Below the pieces are notes generated by a model. That model saw nothing but the letters and a program-made list of their open reading frames with translations, was not told the origin of the DNA and ran no database searches. A program made the position numbers and the translations under genes. A stretch of 25,193 nt of DNA from the IMG/VR virus record IMGVR_UViG_3300009762_000029, positions 1 through 25,193 of that record, one strand, 5' to 3'. Source of the stretch: a virus. The first letter of the stretch is position 1; every line of letters starts with the position of its first letter. Below, in pieces: positions 1 through 9,700 of this stretch.

Positions 1-169
1 AGTTGCGACCGCAATGCGCCCGTCTGCCTGCGATGTCCGTGAAGAAATTGTCGGCCAGTTCGTCGGCGCTTTCTCTGATGATGCGGCCCATCTCTCGGGC
101 GATCCATGCAGTTCGCTTCTCGGATCGCGCCCGCCACCGTCTCCACCGATGCTCACATGGGTGCTTCAT
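1..169 (-). CDS. Partial hypothetical protein, 3' end outside window
   Basis: An ATG at 169 opens a frame that stays open to base 1 (56 codons). GGAGAG-type purine-rich sequence lies upstream at about 10 bases. The visible N-terminus is basic (KHPCEHRWRRWRARSEKR), then a good amphipathic helix (TAWIAREMGRIIRESADELA, followed by DNFFTDIAG). Other frames here read poorly. It may be a further phage protein of unknown role; the call rests on coding character and on continuing the minus-strand, close-packed pattern. Confidence 0.5.
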   Translation of the reverse strand, partial: MKHPCEHRWRRWRARSEKRTAWIAREMGRIIRESADELADNFFTDIAGRRAHCGRN

Positions 170-207
170 TGGTCTTGCTCTCTCCTCTCGTTGCAATCTT
201 ACAACTT

Positions 208-1107
208 CTAGCGCTCACTTGTAAAGCACATGCCCTGCCAACTACAGGGCGGGGAGTCGCAGGATGGCCGCCGCATCGGCTCCTGTCTCCAGTCCGTGCC
301 GATCAACGCCTCCATCCTGTCGGCCTCGATGAGCACCTGATCGCGGAACTGCCGCGCCTGCTCGACCGAAGGCTGCCGCACGGGAACGTCCTTCATCGCC
401 ATGACACCATCCCGGTCCATCAGCCGCAGCCACGATTCCGGGTTGTTCCGCCGCGAGTCCTGGTACCACACGGGTTTCCAGTTCGGCCCGAGAGACTTCC
501 CTTCCTTGGTCTGGAAAGCGAAGCGGTGTGTGACCGCTGGGTGAGCGTATGCCCTGCACCATGCGGTGTGCTGATGGCTCCCCGATTGCCGGCCGATTTC
601 GATCACATGCAACACCATGGGCATCCCGGTTGCCGCGCAATCTCCGAAGACGTACCAGCCGTGCAACTCCCGCGCCAGGGTATTCCCGTTCAGGTAGTCC
701 ACGGCTACCCAGGAATGCAGTTCCCCGGAACAGTCGCGTAAGGCCCTACAGGACCATTTGTGGCGGTCGGACAGGATAATAGACGGGATGGGCTTCAGCA
801 ATGGAACTGAACAGGCGTGTGTGCGTGCCAGGACCACTTCTAGGATGCTGGTGAAGTCCTTCGCGAGCACGTACGGCTCCCCCTGCATGTCCAAACCGGG
901 CTTGGCTGCGGCTTCGAGGAATTGCGTAACCGCCTCTTGGGTGACCTTGCCGAGTTCCGCCCCTTCCCCGAGCTTGAGGATGGCCTCGCGGAGCACCAGC
1001 AGGAACAGGCCCTTCGGCTTCCACCGGCGAACTTCGTTCTGCTGATTGAGAAGCCACTGACGGGGGCAGCGCTGGAAGGTGGTCAAGGCGCCGGGCGTGA
1101 GGGTCAT
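208..1107 (-). CDS. RecB/Cas4-type PD-(D/E)XK nuclease-fold protein with 4 Cys, degenerate active site, 299 aa
   Basis: The start [20 protein letters not shown] matches the opening of RecB/Cas4/AddB-type nuclease domains, where an early Cys (C14) and three late Cys (C283, C288, C294; spacing x4 and x5) would hold a 4Fe-4S cluster. A following D (D137), an E-I-G stretch (E170) in place of the usual E/D-x-K, and a QHTAW segment (179-183) in place of QxxxY fit the nuclease order. The catalytic lysine is not present at the expected site, so activity may be lost or use another residue. The start overlaps the previous stop (TAATG), with AGAGG seven bases upstream. Phage Cas4-like proteins are known, though their role is unsettled. 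Confidence 0.6.
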   Translation of the reverse strand: MTLTPGALTTFQRCPRQWLLNQQNEVRRWKPKGLFLLVLREAILKLGEGAELGKVTQEAVTQFLEAAAKPGLDMQGEPYVLAKDFTSILEVVLARTHACSVPLLKPIPSIILSDRHKWSCRALRDCSGELHSWVAVDYLNGNTLARELHGWYVFGDCAATGMPMVLHVIEIGRQSGSHQHTAWCRAYAHPAVTHRFAFQTKEGKSLGPNWKPVWYQDSRRNNPESWLRLMDRDGVMAMKDVPVRQPSVEQARQFRDQVLIEADRMEALIGTDWRQEPMRRPSCDSPPCSWQGMCFTSER

Positions 1108-2921
1108 TACGGAGCCTCTGGGCGCTTTTGAGGTTTGATCTTTCCAGAGGCGTAATCCTCGTGCAACCTCTCCGCGTAGGAGTTCGCGCTATCAATGTCC
1201 TGGAAAATCCCGAGATGCTTACCTGTTCGCCGGTACGTAGAAATCGCCTCTTCATTCGACATGATGCGACCGTCTTCGCTCACAGTAGGAATCAACACCT
1301 CGCCTTCATCCGTCCCGATGCTGATGGATCTAACAGTGCTGATACTCCCGTCCGCGTTCCGGACAGAGGGGCGGTTCGTGAGGTCGATATTGCCCGGCTG
1401 CTTTAACCCTCGTGGCGGAGCCTCTAGGGTATTCTTCGGGGATGGCTGGTCCTCGCGGGTCGCAGCCATAACACCACCGACAGCTTGCGTTAGTTCTGAG
1501 GCTTTGGAAATCTCCCCGCTCCGCTCCAAGGCAATCGCCAGACGGCTCATTATGACGGGGTTGCGCGCCGCCATCCTCGTCAACGCGCCGATAGCCGCCA
1601 CTCCTCCACCGAGATGCCCCGCTAGTATTTCTCCCCCCGCAGACCCGAGCACGAACAGCGCCCAGTCATTGATCCAACTTGGACGCCTTCTGAGCGCCGA
1701 ATCGATGGCTTTCTTGAGGCGGATGTCCGTTGACATCGTGTCGTTGATAGCCTTGATCGGCGCCTCGGGGATTGTGTTTTCAATGCCGCGCTTGAGGCCG
1801 CGTGCCGCCAGCTTTCTCCCGGCAACCATCGGTGCCGGTTCAGCCCCTGCCGCGTATGCCGGGTCATGGATGATCTTGTACAGGTCTTCTTTCAAACGCT
1901 GCATATCTGCAACGCTGACATCCGTTACGCCGCGAGTCGCGGGGACCGTCTTCATTATTGGCTGTCCGCTTGCGTTCAGCAGCCCAGTGGAAGTTTGAGA
2001 AGCAGGGGTAGGCGCTTTGTAGCCCAGTGATTCCGCCCACCTATCCCTGGCTGCTTGCAGCGAGTTCGCGGCTGTCTTGTCCACCCGCGCCACTCTTTTG
2101 ATCCACTTGTCCACCGGGTTCAGCGCGGTGTCTATGGGTATCGTCCGGGCGCTATAAGGGGAACCGGGATCTTTCGTGAGGGAAGCGATAAGATCCTTAT
2201 TTCTTTCGATCTCCGGTTCGATCTTGTCCAGTGAAGCAGCCTGAACGGGTAGATGCAACTCCTTCAATCCGCGCTCCACCATCCCCTCGCGATTTGCGAG
2301 GGAAACGTTCACTGCGGGGCGAAGCGCCGCCTCATACGCCGCCTTCCCCGCTTTCGGAAGAACTTCCCCTGCGACTCTCGCGCCAGCCCCGACCGAACCC
2401 GCCACGCCCGCCGCCTTCAATGCCGCTTCTGGGTCTTTGGTCTGAACGAAGGTTTTCAAGCCGATGTCCAGCGCATCTCTCCCGGCTCCCACCAGCATCT
2501 TGATCCATCGCGGTGCGGTTGCCGCGGCCTTTACTTCGCCTCCGCCTATCGGGATGAAGAACTCGGCAAACTGCTCTGCCAAGTACGTTGCCTTCTCTTT
2601 CTCACCTGGCTCCAGGGCCTTATCGATTGTCTCTCGGGTCGCTTTCTTGGCTTTCGCCTGCTCAGGGAATATCCGGTCTATGATCGGTCCCCCGAGAATA
2701 ACGCTCTGCATGTCCGACAGGTTCAGCAGCGTATGCCCCGCACCCTTCGCCGCGCCGGTCACGGCCGATATTGCCGCGCTTCCCATCGCCTTCCCAGTCT
2801 CCAGCACCTTCTGACCAGTGGACAATGCGACCGTCGCAGATGCGGGCTTGGCCTTGTACTGCTCAAACTCATCCCCTCCGGCAGCGGGTGTCGATTTGTA
2901 CTGATCGAACTCGTCGGGCAT
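1107..2921 (-). CDS. Internal virion protein with C-terminal phage domain, 604 aa (gp16-like position)
   Basis: Residues 3-9 (DEFDQYK) and 17-23 (DEFEQYK) form a short tandem repeat at the N-terminus, as seen in several phage ejection proteins. A Gly/Ala-rich, membrane-active-looking region follows (about 45-85 and 420-450, with [20 protein letters not shown]). Residues 511-591 match a domain common in phage internal virion proteins: [16 protein letters not shown], then [20 protein letters not shown] and [11 protein letters not shown]. There is no visible transglycosylase motif, unlike T7 gp16. Stop overlaps next start (TAATG). The role is likely DNA ejection across the cell envelope. Confidence 0.75.
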   Translation of the reverse strand: MPDEFDQYKSTPAAGGDEFEQYKAKPASATVALSTGQKVLETGKAMGSAAISAVTGAAKGAGHTLLNLSDMQSVILGGPIIDRIFPEQAKAKKATRETIDKALEPGEKEKATYLAEQFAEFFIPIGGGEVKAAATAPRWIKMLVGAGRDALDIGLKTFVQTKDPEAALKAAGVAGSVGAGARVAGEVLPKAGKAAYEAALRPAVNVSLANREGMVERGLKELHLPVQAASLDKIEPEIERNKDLIASLTKDPGSPYSARTIPIDTALNPVDKWIKRVARVDKTAANSLQAARDRWAESLGYKAPTPASQTSTGLLNASGQPIMKTVPATRGVTDVSVADMQRLKEDLYKIIHDPAYAAGAEPAPMVAGRKLAARGLKRGIENTIPEAPIKAINDTMSTDIRLKKAIDSALRRRPSWINDWALFVLGSAGGEILAGHLGGGVAAIGALTRMAARNPVIMSRLAIALERSGEISKASELTQAVGGVMAATREDQPSPKNTLEAPPRGLKQPGNIDLTNRPSVRNADGSISTVRSISIGTDEGEVLIPTVSEDGRIMSNEEAISTYRRTGKHLGIFQDIDSANSYAERLHEDYASGKIKPQKRPEAP

Positions 2922-4780
2922 TATTGAGTCTTTGCGTTCGGGTGCTTGGCCTTGAACGCCTCCACCTTAGACTCGGGGATGTCCCACTGATCCGCCCCTT
3001 CGACGAAGTGGATGGCCTTCTCCCCTGGCCCGGTGAGCGGTTTCTTGGATGCCGGGTCACCCGCCGCCGGGTTCATGCCGGGCTGCCCGTAAATCCCCAT
3101 TTGATCTAACAGCGCCTTTTTCTTCCGCTCCACGAATGGGATCACCGCGTCCTGAATCGCGGATCGAAACGCCTCGGGGGATAGATTCGGGTCCGTCATA
3201 GCCTTGCCCATCTCGCGGGACATGTCGGTTGCAGACCCATAGCCAAGAGCCCCGGACAGTTCGTCGGCGAATGCAATGCGTGCTGTTTTGAAATCCGAGT
3301 AATGATGGTTCCCGATGTTGATGCCGCCTGGGATGACGGCTGTGTTTAAGAGCGGTGAGCCCGTTCGGGTTGCCGCTTCCGAGAACTTCAGGAGATCGTC
3401 AACCCCAGATCGCACGTTGTCGAGAGACGCTAGCTGCTGTTGCACCTTGGGGCTACTTGCCAGCTTGAACCCCATCTCGAATTGCGCCGGATTAAAGTTG
3501 GGGTTAAGCTGACACGCTAGGTCAAAGATTGCAATCTTCTTTTGGTTCGCGTCCGCCGGCCCGGATGAGCGGGTAGCCAGCATGGATCGGAATTGCTGAA
3601 ACGTCATACCCCCGTATGCAAGTTTTTGAGCGATTTTGTACTCTCCCGATCCTGGCTTGATTTCCGCTGGGGGCGCGTCCTTCCTCAGTTCGTTGCCCAC
3701 TTGAACCGTAACTTTTGTGGCCTTCTCGTTTTGCTCCTTCACCCAATCGGAACGCGCTTGTTTCGTGGCGTCCGCTTCAGACATATTCGGGTTCTTGTCC
3801 ATGTACGCCTTGGCGCGTTCGCGGATTTCGGCTGCTTCCGGGGGTTCTGCTTTCGGGGCGGGAGTCTCTGGGTACAGCTTCCCGTCTTTGGTTTTTGTAT
3901 ACACCCCCTTTTCATCAGTCGGATTTCCGAAGGCGTCCTGCTTGCCTTTCACCGCTGAACCGGGGATGTTCTTCACATCCTCGCCCGGCGCATCTGCTGT
4001 GGGGTTGGCCGTCCCCAGAAGTTTCTTGTTCCGATACATCTTCAGGAAGGCTTTGGCGTCTTCAGGATCGAGTAGTGCGGCGGCTGCTTGGGCAGCGTCA
4101 TCCTGTTTTTTCTCTTCGGCGTCCTTCGCTTCCTGCTGCGCCCGGAGCCTCGCTCTTTCCAATCGCTCCGCTTCATTCGTCCTGAAGGTCTCTGCTACCT
4201 CCGCTTCCCGTTCTTTCGCTTCAGCCTCTTTCTTCTGCCGCTCTTCTCCGTACCCCGAATACACTGACGCCATCCCCCCTTGCTGCGCTGGAGGCGCAGG
4301 CTGCGCTGGTGGTGGGGCCGTAAGTGGTTGTGAACCCGGAGCGCCGCCTTGTTGGGCAGGTTTTGGCGGGGCTTGGAGAGGCCCAGTCTGTTGAGCTTGG
4401 GCCTGTGGGGCAGTCGCGGGCGGCTGTTGGGCGGGAGGCTGCGCTCCGGTTGCTTGCGGGGTAGGTTGCGCGGGCTGCTGGTCAGGAGTCTTCGCGCCCG
4501 TCAGTTGATTCTTCGGTGATGCCTGGTTCCCTTGGAATTTCTGTAGGAGCGGGATGAACTTGGCCACGCCCTTCCGGGATTCTGGGTTCAGTAGCTTCCC
4601 GAGTTCCTTTTCTGCGATGGCCTTGCCTTCCGCAGACGTATTCGGGTCCGATAGGGCTTTCCAGTAGAACTCGCGCTGCTCTTTTTTCTTCTGTTCCTCT
4701 TCGGAGTGTTTCCGCTCAATTCCTTTGAGAGCCCCTTGGGCCAATCCCGCAAAGAGCCCACCACCCTGGGAGTTCCCCAT
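2921..4780 (-). CDS. Internal virion protein, Pro/Gln-rich and coiled-coil, 619 aa (gp15-like position)
   Basis: The start has AGGAG seven bases upstream, and the stop codon of the previous gene overlaps that site. Residues 1-90 are charged and helical, 98-168 are Pro/Gln/Ala-rich and surely disordered, and 178-235 form a Glu/Lys/Arg coiled coil. The second half is folded and helical ([20 protein letters not shown] and [20 protein letters not shown]). Ejection proteins unfold to pass the portal, and long disordered and coiled regions fit this. Length lies between those of P22 and T7 proteins. The family is not recognised; position decides. Confidence 0.7.
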   Translation of the reverse strand: MGNSQGGGLFAGLAQGALKGIERKHSEEEQKKKEQREFYWKALSDPNTSAEGKAIAEKELGKLLNPESRKGVAKFIPLLQKFQGNQASPKNQLTGAKTPDQQPAQPTPQATGAQPPAQQPPATAPQAQAQQTGPLQAPPKPAQQGGAPGSQPLTAPPPAQPAPPAQQGGMASVYSGYGEERQKKEAEAKEREAEVAETFRTNEAERLERARLRAQQEAKDAEEKKQDDAAQAAAALLDPEDAKAFLKMYRNKKLLGTANPTADAPGEDVKNIPGSAVKGKQDAFGNPTDEKGVYTKTKDGKLYPETPAPKAEPPEAAEIRERAKAYMDKNPNMSEADATKQARSDWVKEQNEKATKVTVQVGNELRKDAPPAEIKPGSGEYKIAQKLAYGGMTFQQFRSMLATRSSGPADANQKKIAIFDLACQLNPNFNPAQFEMGFKLASSPKVQQQLASLDNVRSGVDDLLKFSEAATRTGSPLLNTAVIPGGINIGNHHYSDFKTARIAFADELSGALGYGSATDMSREMGKAMTDPNLSPEAFRSAIQDAVIPFVERKKKALLDQMGIYGQPGMNPAAGDPASKKPLTGPGEKAIHFVEGADQWDIPESKVEAFKAKHPNAKTQ

Positions 4781-4790
4781 TGCTCATCTC

Positions 4791-5408
4791 CTAACCGAAA
4801 ACCCAGTTCATGTACGCCTCTCCGACAGCACTGCCAATCGCCCCTGCCGTGTTTGGATCGGTCGCTTTGCTCCCCGTGGCGTTGTTCAGGATCGAATTCG
4901 CCGAATCGCTTGACAGCCCGAGTAGCTGCATTGCGTTGGCCAGTTCCGTACTCCCGATCAGGTTTTGTAGCCCGGCGACTTGGGTTAGACCTTGTGCTCC
5001 CGTGGCCCGGCTTGTCTGCAAGTTTTGGTTGATGATGTTGTCGATACTCCCCTGCGTTGTCGTGGCCGCCGTCCGGTTTGCCGCAACCGTTCCGCCGGAA
5101 CGCCCTGTTCCGAAGGTCCCTTCTGCGTTGCGCGTTGCATCCGCGCCGGCTAATGTCGCGTTGATCGCCGGGGCGGAACTCGCCGCGGTTTGCGTGCGGC
5201 CCGCAGTCAGTAGGTTTTCGAAGTACTGCTGGGCAGTCCCGAGAGTCGATTTGGCCGTCCCAAGGTCCGTGGTCCCGGCCGCTTCCCCGGCCACACCATT
5301 ATTCATCCCTTGCGAGAACAGGTTCCAATCCGCCTGCGTTGCCGCAAGTTGATTCCCGCGATCTGTCTTCTGGCTGCCGCTCTGACCGATCCCCAAAACT
5401 CCGCCCAT
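4791..5408 (-). CDS. Internal virion (ejection) protein, T7 gp14-like position, 205 aa
   Basis: The product is Ala/Gly/Thr/Asn/Ser-rich with helical stretches (GSIDNIINQNLQTSRATGAQ, then AGLQNLIGSTELANAMQLLG). This low-complexity, helical, non-charged form is usual for the smallest ejection protein, which builds the outer-membrane pore (T7 gp14 is about 196 residues). GGAGG lies six bases upstream and the start overlaps the previous stop (TAATG). Position before two larger proteins of the gp15/gp16 kind supports the call; the sequence alone would not. Confidence 0.7.
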   Translation of the reverse strand: MGGVLGIGQSGSQKTDRGNQLAATQADWNLFSQGMNNGVAGEAAGTTDLGTAKSTLGTAQQYFENLLTAGRTQTAASSAPAINATLAGADATRNAEGTFGTGRSGGTVAANRTAATTTQGSIDNIINQNLQTSRATGAQGLTQVAGLQNLIGSTELANAMQLLGLSSDSANSILNNATGSKATDPNTAGAIGSAVGEAYMNWVFG

Positions 5409-5791
5409 TACGCGCCTCCGTTCCAGAGATACACCGGATGTTCGACTTTTGTCATCCCGTGCCGCTTTGCCAGCCGTTCCGATACCGGGGATTCACACAC
5501 AGTCAGGGCACCACGCGCATGGCTGTCGACCATGTACGAGTGCATCAGTTCTGCGAGATCCCGCGATACGTGGCCGTCCCGATGGTCTGCATCCGCCCAC
5601 TCCGGCCCGAGCACTGGAAAGAATTGAAGGCAGATGAACCCGACGAACGAAACATCATCCTCGAAGGCCCCGAGCACGCGGCATGTCGGCTGTGCGTCAT
5701 TGATGTTCAGCAGAGCCCACCCACGCTGGGCACAGACCGGGTTCACCCACGCCTCAATTTCATCATTCGAGAGCCACCGATACGAAACCAC
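5408..5791 (-). CDS. GNAT acetyltransferase-like protein, 127 aa, GTG start
   Basis: The start at GTG 5791 lies within three bases of the previous stop, eight bases after a G-run; the frame continues upstream but there overlaps the preceding gene. The product has a GNAT-like pattern: FVGFICLQFFPVLGPEWADA as central strand-loop, DGHVSRDLAELMHSYMVDS as a helix, and ALTVCESPVSERLAKRHGMT with HPVYLWNG at the end, as in N-acetyltransferases. The acetyl-CoA-binding QxxGxG/A loop is not clear. In T7-like phages a protein of similar size (gp13, about 138 residues) sits between nozzle and the gp14-16 internal virion proteins; this gene has the same place. It may be a virion component or an assembly factor instead of an enzyme. 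Confidence 0.62.
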   Translation of the reverse strand: MVSYRWLSNDEIEAWVNPVCAQRGWALLNINDAQPTCRVLGAFEDDVSFVGFICLQFFPVLGPEWADADHRDGHVSRDLAELMHSYMVDSHARGALTVCESPVSERLAKRHGMTKVEHPVYLWNGGA

Positions 5792-5793
5792 GA

Positions 5794-6246
5794 CTACTGC
5801 CCCCCGAACGCCACAACCAGCGCGCCGTCGTTGTTGTTGTCGGCGTCCAGGTAGAGCGTGTACGGGCTGAACGCATCGCGTCCGGTCCCATCCGGCGGGT
5901 ACCAGACAGATCCACCGGGCGCGAGCACCGCCAACATGCAGCCTGAATCGGTTCGGTTGCCGTTGCCGCCCGCCGCCGCCTGGAGCAAATACACGTACCC
6001 GGCATTCGGGACCATGCCGTTGTTGTTCGCCGCTGGCTGGAAACCTTGAAGCTGGAAACCTCGGAACGATGGAGTGTATTCGTCGGCATTGTTGGGGAAC
6101 GGGCCAGCCGTAGGCGTTCCCGGCGCATTGACGTTGTTCGCGTCGATATTCACCGACAGGGCAACAGGCGTTCCCGCCGTCGCCACCTTGACGAATCCGA
6201 GGCTGCAAATCGGCTGTGCGCGAAGTCTTTGTTTGCTGAGGGCCAT
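5794..6246 (-). CDS. Ser/Asn/Gly-rich structural-type protein, 150 aa
   Basis: The protein begins with MALSKQRLRAQP, is beta-rich and uncharged (TAGTPVALSVNIDANNVNAP, then AGYVYLLQAAAGGNGN), and ends in ADNNNDGALVVAFGGQ. It has a good ribosome site (GGGAGA, four bases before ATG). The composition fits a decoration or tail-associated beta-sandwich. It lies between nozzle and the ejection genes; a fibre, capsid-surface or tail-tip role are all possible. There is no recognised family. Confidence 0.62.
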   Translation of the reverse strand: MALSKQRLRAQPICSLGFVKVATAGTPVALSVNIDANNVNAPGTPTAGPFPNNADEYTPSFRGFQLQGFQPAANNNGMVPNAGYVYLLQAAAGGNGNRTDSGCMLAVLAPGGSVWYPPDGTGRDAFSPYTLYLDADNNNDGALVVAFGGQ

Positions 6247-6278
6247 ATCGTCTCCCGTCTATAGTTTACCCCTATTTG

Positions 6279-6461
6279 TCAAGGCTGAAGTTTTTTCACG
6301 GCCGCTTGCAACTCCGCGATAGTGGCGTCGTGCTGCTGCAATTGGCTTTGCAGGGCGTTGATGTTGTCGTACGCCACCCGCAGCACGTTCACGAGGTCTT
6401 GCGGGTGCTTCCCTTGAAGGGCCGCCGCGAGGTTCGGATATGCGGTGTTGGCGGTGCTCAC
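6279..6461 (-). CDS. Coiled-coil protein, 60 aa, GTG start
   Basis: The GTG start shares four bases (GTGA) with the upstream stop. The product ends in a heptad-rich helix (VLRVAYDNINALQSQLQQHD, then ATIAELQAAVKKLQP), typical of a short coiled coil. The N-terminal part (TAYPNLAAALQGKHPQDLVN) looks like a small helical domain. In tail modules such proteins can be fibre or virion assembly helpers. The role is unknown. Confidence 0.65.
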   Translation of the reverse strand: MSTANTAYPNLAAALQGKHPQDLVNVLRVAYDNINALQSQLQQHDATIAELQAAVKKLQP

Positions 6462-6718
6462 TTATGAAGCCGGAGTATTCTGTCCGCCCCCCAAGCCTTT
6501 GCCCATTCGATAGCATCCACAAGGGCGCAGGAGGGTACCATCGGCTCGTTTGGCTCCAATGTGGAGCCCACTAATTCCCCGGAAGCGTCACGGATCTGGG
6601 CGACGATTCCATCGCCAGCAGCGCCTACGCCACCGATCACAGCGAGTTGATACTCTCCACACGTCCCTGCGAAAAGAGCGGAGTGGTCTTGTCCATATCG
6701 AAGTCTCGGGATTTTCAT
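6458..6718 (-). CDS. Hypothetical protein, 86 aa
   Basis: The frame has starts at 6727 and 6718; MKIPRLRYGQDHSALFAG (6718) looks more natural and the upstream codons hold a stop (TAG) just before 6727. No ribosome site is seen. The product is a small mixed protein: a beta part (YQLAVIGGVGAAGDGIVAQI), then a helix with SCALVDAIEWAKAWGAD. It reads well as protein across its overlap with the nozzle end, which makes me trust this frame over the nozzle's. Stop overlaps next start (GTGA). No family is recognised. Confidence 0.62.
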   Translation of the reverse strand: MKIPRLRYGQDHSALFAGTCGEYQLAVIGGVGAAGDGIVAQIRDASGELVGSTLEPNEPMVPSCALVDAIEWAKAWGADRILRLHK

Positions 6719-9700
6719 GTTGAGCATAGTAGCCTATTACACCATGCAGCGCAAGGTCTCGTATAGGCGCCTTGGTCCAAAACTGACCGCCCAGGTCGCG
6801 GAACGGAACGGCGGGACCGCTCCGGCCCCACTGCGCCACCCAGACCGTCCAGTCATTGAGCCACAACTGGAACGGCCCGCTCGAAGTGGCGGAGAACCCG
6901 TACAACTGGCCCTTGTTCGCGGTGAGCGTGAACAGCGCCTTTTGATAGGAACCACCGGTGGCCGGAAGCGTGATTTGCGCTGGCGCCGTCCCGTCGAACA
7001 CGGTGATGGTCAGGGTGACATCGGTTGCCGAAGACCACGCTGCTTCGATGCGCGGGATCGTCCCGTAACCCTGGAGCCCTAATGACGATAACTGCGTGAT
7101 CCAACTCTGAACCGCTTCGGGAGCATCCTCAAAAACGTATTCAATGCCCCACTTCTTCCACGGAACCAAGTCTTGCGGCTCTTCGCGCACTTCATGAGCA
7201 TAGAACGGGGCGGCGAAGGAATACGGCAGAGTTGCCTCACCTGCGTGATTAACCACGGCGGGTTGGAGAACATGCAGGGTATCGGACTCCGCGTCTCGGA
7301 TCTGGATTGACTTCGGTCTCCCGAACGTGTCCGCATGAATGAGCACCCCCTGAAAGAATTTGTTATTCGGCTTCCCACAGTTCGTCCACTCGCCGAATCG
7401 ATCGGTTGTGATCTCCGGTTGCGGAATCACGGCAAGCTGCCACAAGTCCAAGCGCGTGGACTGCTGCACAACCGTGAAATCGTCGGTCCACTCCAACAGG
7501 AAGCCGAGGTACTTCTCCATCAATGATCCGCCAACGGAGATCGGCGCGAATGCCCGCCCTGGAGAAGCCGGAACTACCGTCGCCGGAGCCGCCGGAGCCC
7601 CGAGAGACATTGGCGTAACCGTGATCGGGGATGACGGCAGGCAGTCGAGGTACCCGTCTCCAAACTCCCCTTGTGACCGCTGATCTCCCCCGTCCCATTC
7701 GAACGTTGCGACCGTGCAGGAGATCGGCACGCTATTGTCGTTTACGTAGTTCTGCTCTTGGTAGACGTTCCCCTGCGAATCGGCTAGCAGCATCGCCGGG
7801 TACAGCGTTCCGCTCGACAGCAGGCTGCCAGCCTGTTGCTCTGGGGCGTAGTGCGATGCCATCGCCACCGCGCCGGCCGCGTAGATGTCTTGCGACCATG
7901 CCCCGGTGCGGAGATCGCACACCAGCGTCCGCTGTATGCCGCTCTTGTCTGGGTAGTCCGCGAACAGCATCTTGTTCACGTACGACAACCGAAACTGAGC
8001 CGCCCGGCTGTAATCGGGAGCCCACCACGTCACACCGTTGCGGACGATGTTCTGCCCCTGGATGCCCTGACCTTCTACACCCTCGTGCGGGAACAGATCG
8101 TACAGGTCTACGTCCGTCAACGATGAGAATGGGCCGCCGTTCGTCGCACAAATCCCATCCTTCGCCCAAAAGTAGACCTGCAACCCATCTTTGCAGCAGC
8201 CGAACGGGGAGATGATTCCGCGGCCCACAGGCTGCTCAATCTGGGTGTAACTCTGCGCTTGAGTGAAGCTGGGGTAGAGCGCCCACCAGCGGCTCACCGA
8301 CGCCACCAGAATGATGGTCTGGAGCACGAAGGGGTGCATCAGCGGCTCTGACGGTGAGCACAGTTCCAGGTAGTTCGTCTGGGGCGCTGAGTCGGGAGCG
8401 TACGATTGCTCCCAGTACACCCCCCCTGGCCTGAGTGGGTCTCCGACAGCGAAGAAAATGCCGTAGGCATCTGGTCCGTCCATGTACGGGAGAAACTGGC
8501 GGGCCACCACCGGCTCGTTTACGAAGAAGCTGTTCGCCGCTGCGATGTACCCGGCGCACTCCTGAATCTTGAACTCGTAGGACGTGGGGGAGAGTTGTAT
8601 CGGCCTGGCCGACAAGGTGAAGGTCTGCTGGCCGCCGATCTGCAACAGCGTTCCGGGAAGCCAGCGGAGGATGGAAGCGGGCCACGTCACCGTTGGATCT
8701 GTCACGATAATGCGCGTGCCGATCACCACGATTGTCCCGGTGCTCTTGAACGGGATGTCAATCGTGGGCCACGGCTCGAAATCCGTTTCGCTGATCTGCG
8801 CGCCCGCCGTGGCCGTGTCGTCGAAGTAGTTGTCGATGAAGTCTTGCCCGTACGGCGTGGTGCCTAAGTAGCGGTAGGACGTGACGCTCCCACCGTATCG
8901 GTAGATGTCGACCGTGTCGATCTGCGGGTCTCCCCCGTTCGAAACCGCTGAGGTCTTGACCAAGACCGACTGGCGCCGCGCCGTCACTCCGTACCGCATA
9001 GGTGGCGTCGGGTTACCCTGCGCTCCCGTTATGCTGGACCGGGGCTTCGCTTCGTACTGGTACGGGGCTCCCGTATCGCCGATGTCTGGGTTCCCACCGC
9101 CTCCCACCCACAGGCCGCCTAACGCCATGATGCAAGTGTCGGTTGTCACCAGTTGAATTTGGATACCCCCGCAAGCATTCAGGCTCCCATTGAGCGCGCT
9201 GATCGGGAAGTGAACCTCCACCACTTCTCCCGAGAGAAGCTGCGATGCCAACGATGCACCCGTGATCGAATACGTCAAGATGCTTGTTGTGTAGTCCGGG
9301 CTTGTCCCGCTGACATCAAACACGATGTTCAGAAACGTGACCGCCGCGATATTGTTCAGCAGGAACGTAATGTGAATGTAGTCATCGGGGGAGAACGCTG
9401 AAAACGATCCCGCTGGCAACGTGCGGCTCACTGTGCCGGTTCCCGTGGCCACGGTGGAGTCCACCATGGGGAACGTGACGTTGGAGTTGGACCCAACTGC
9501 CCCGTGAACCGTAATGCACCGAACTCCCGTGATGGTTTCCCCCGCTACGTGAGTTCCGGCTGTCGAGCACCGGAAGCAGCACGTTCCATTCGTTCCCTTG
9601 ACCACCCCGAGTACAAGCACGGTTTCCGAGTTTAGAGTCAACAGCGTGCCGCGCCCGATGCTGGCGCTGATGTCCACCGATGGGACGATCCAACACGCTC

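Noticed and set aside
2253-2927. Long plus-strand frame of 224 residues opposite the 604-residue gene, and similar plus-strand frames at 3717-4394 and 4810-5352
   Set aside because: They lie antisense to well-supported minus-strand genes, have low-complexity Ser/Arg/Ala-rich products with no ribosome sites, and fit third-base GC bias of the real strand.
5792-6208. Upstream extension of the acetyltransferase frame to give a 266-residue protein
   Set aside because: The added part is Arg-rich and runs out of frame over the better 150-residue gene; GTG at 5791 after the stop is a better start.
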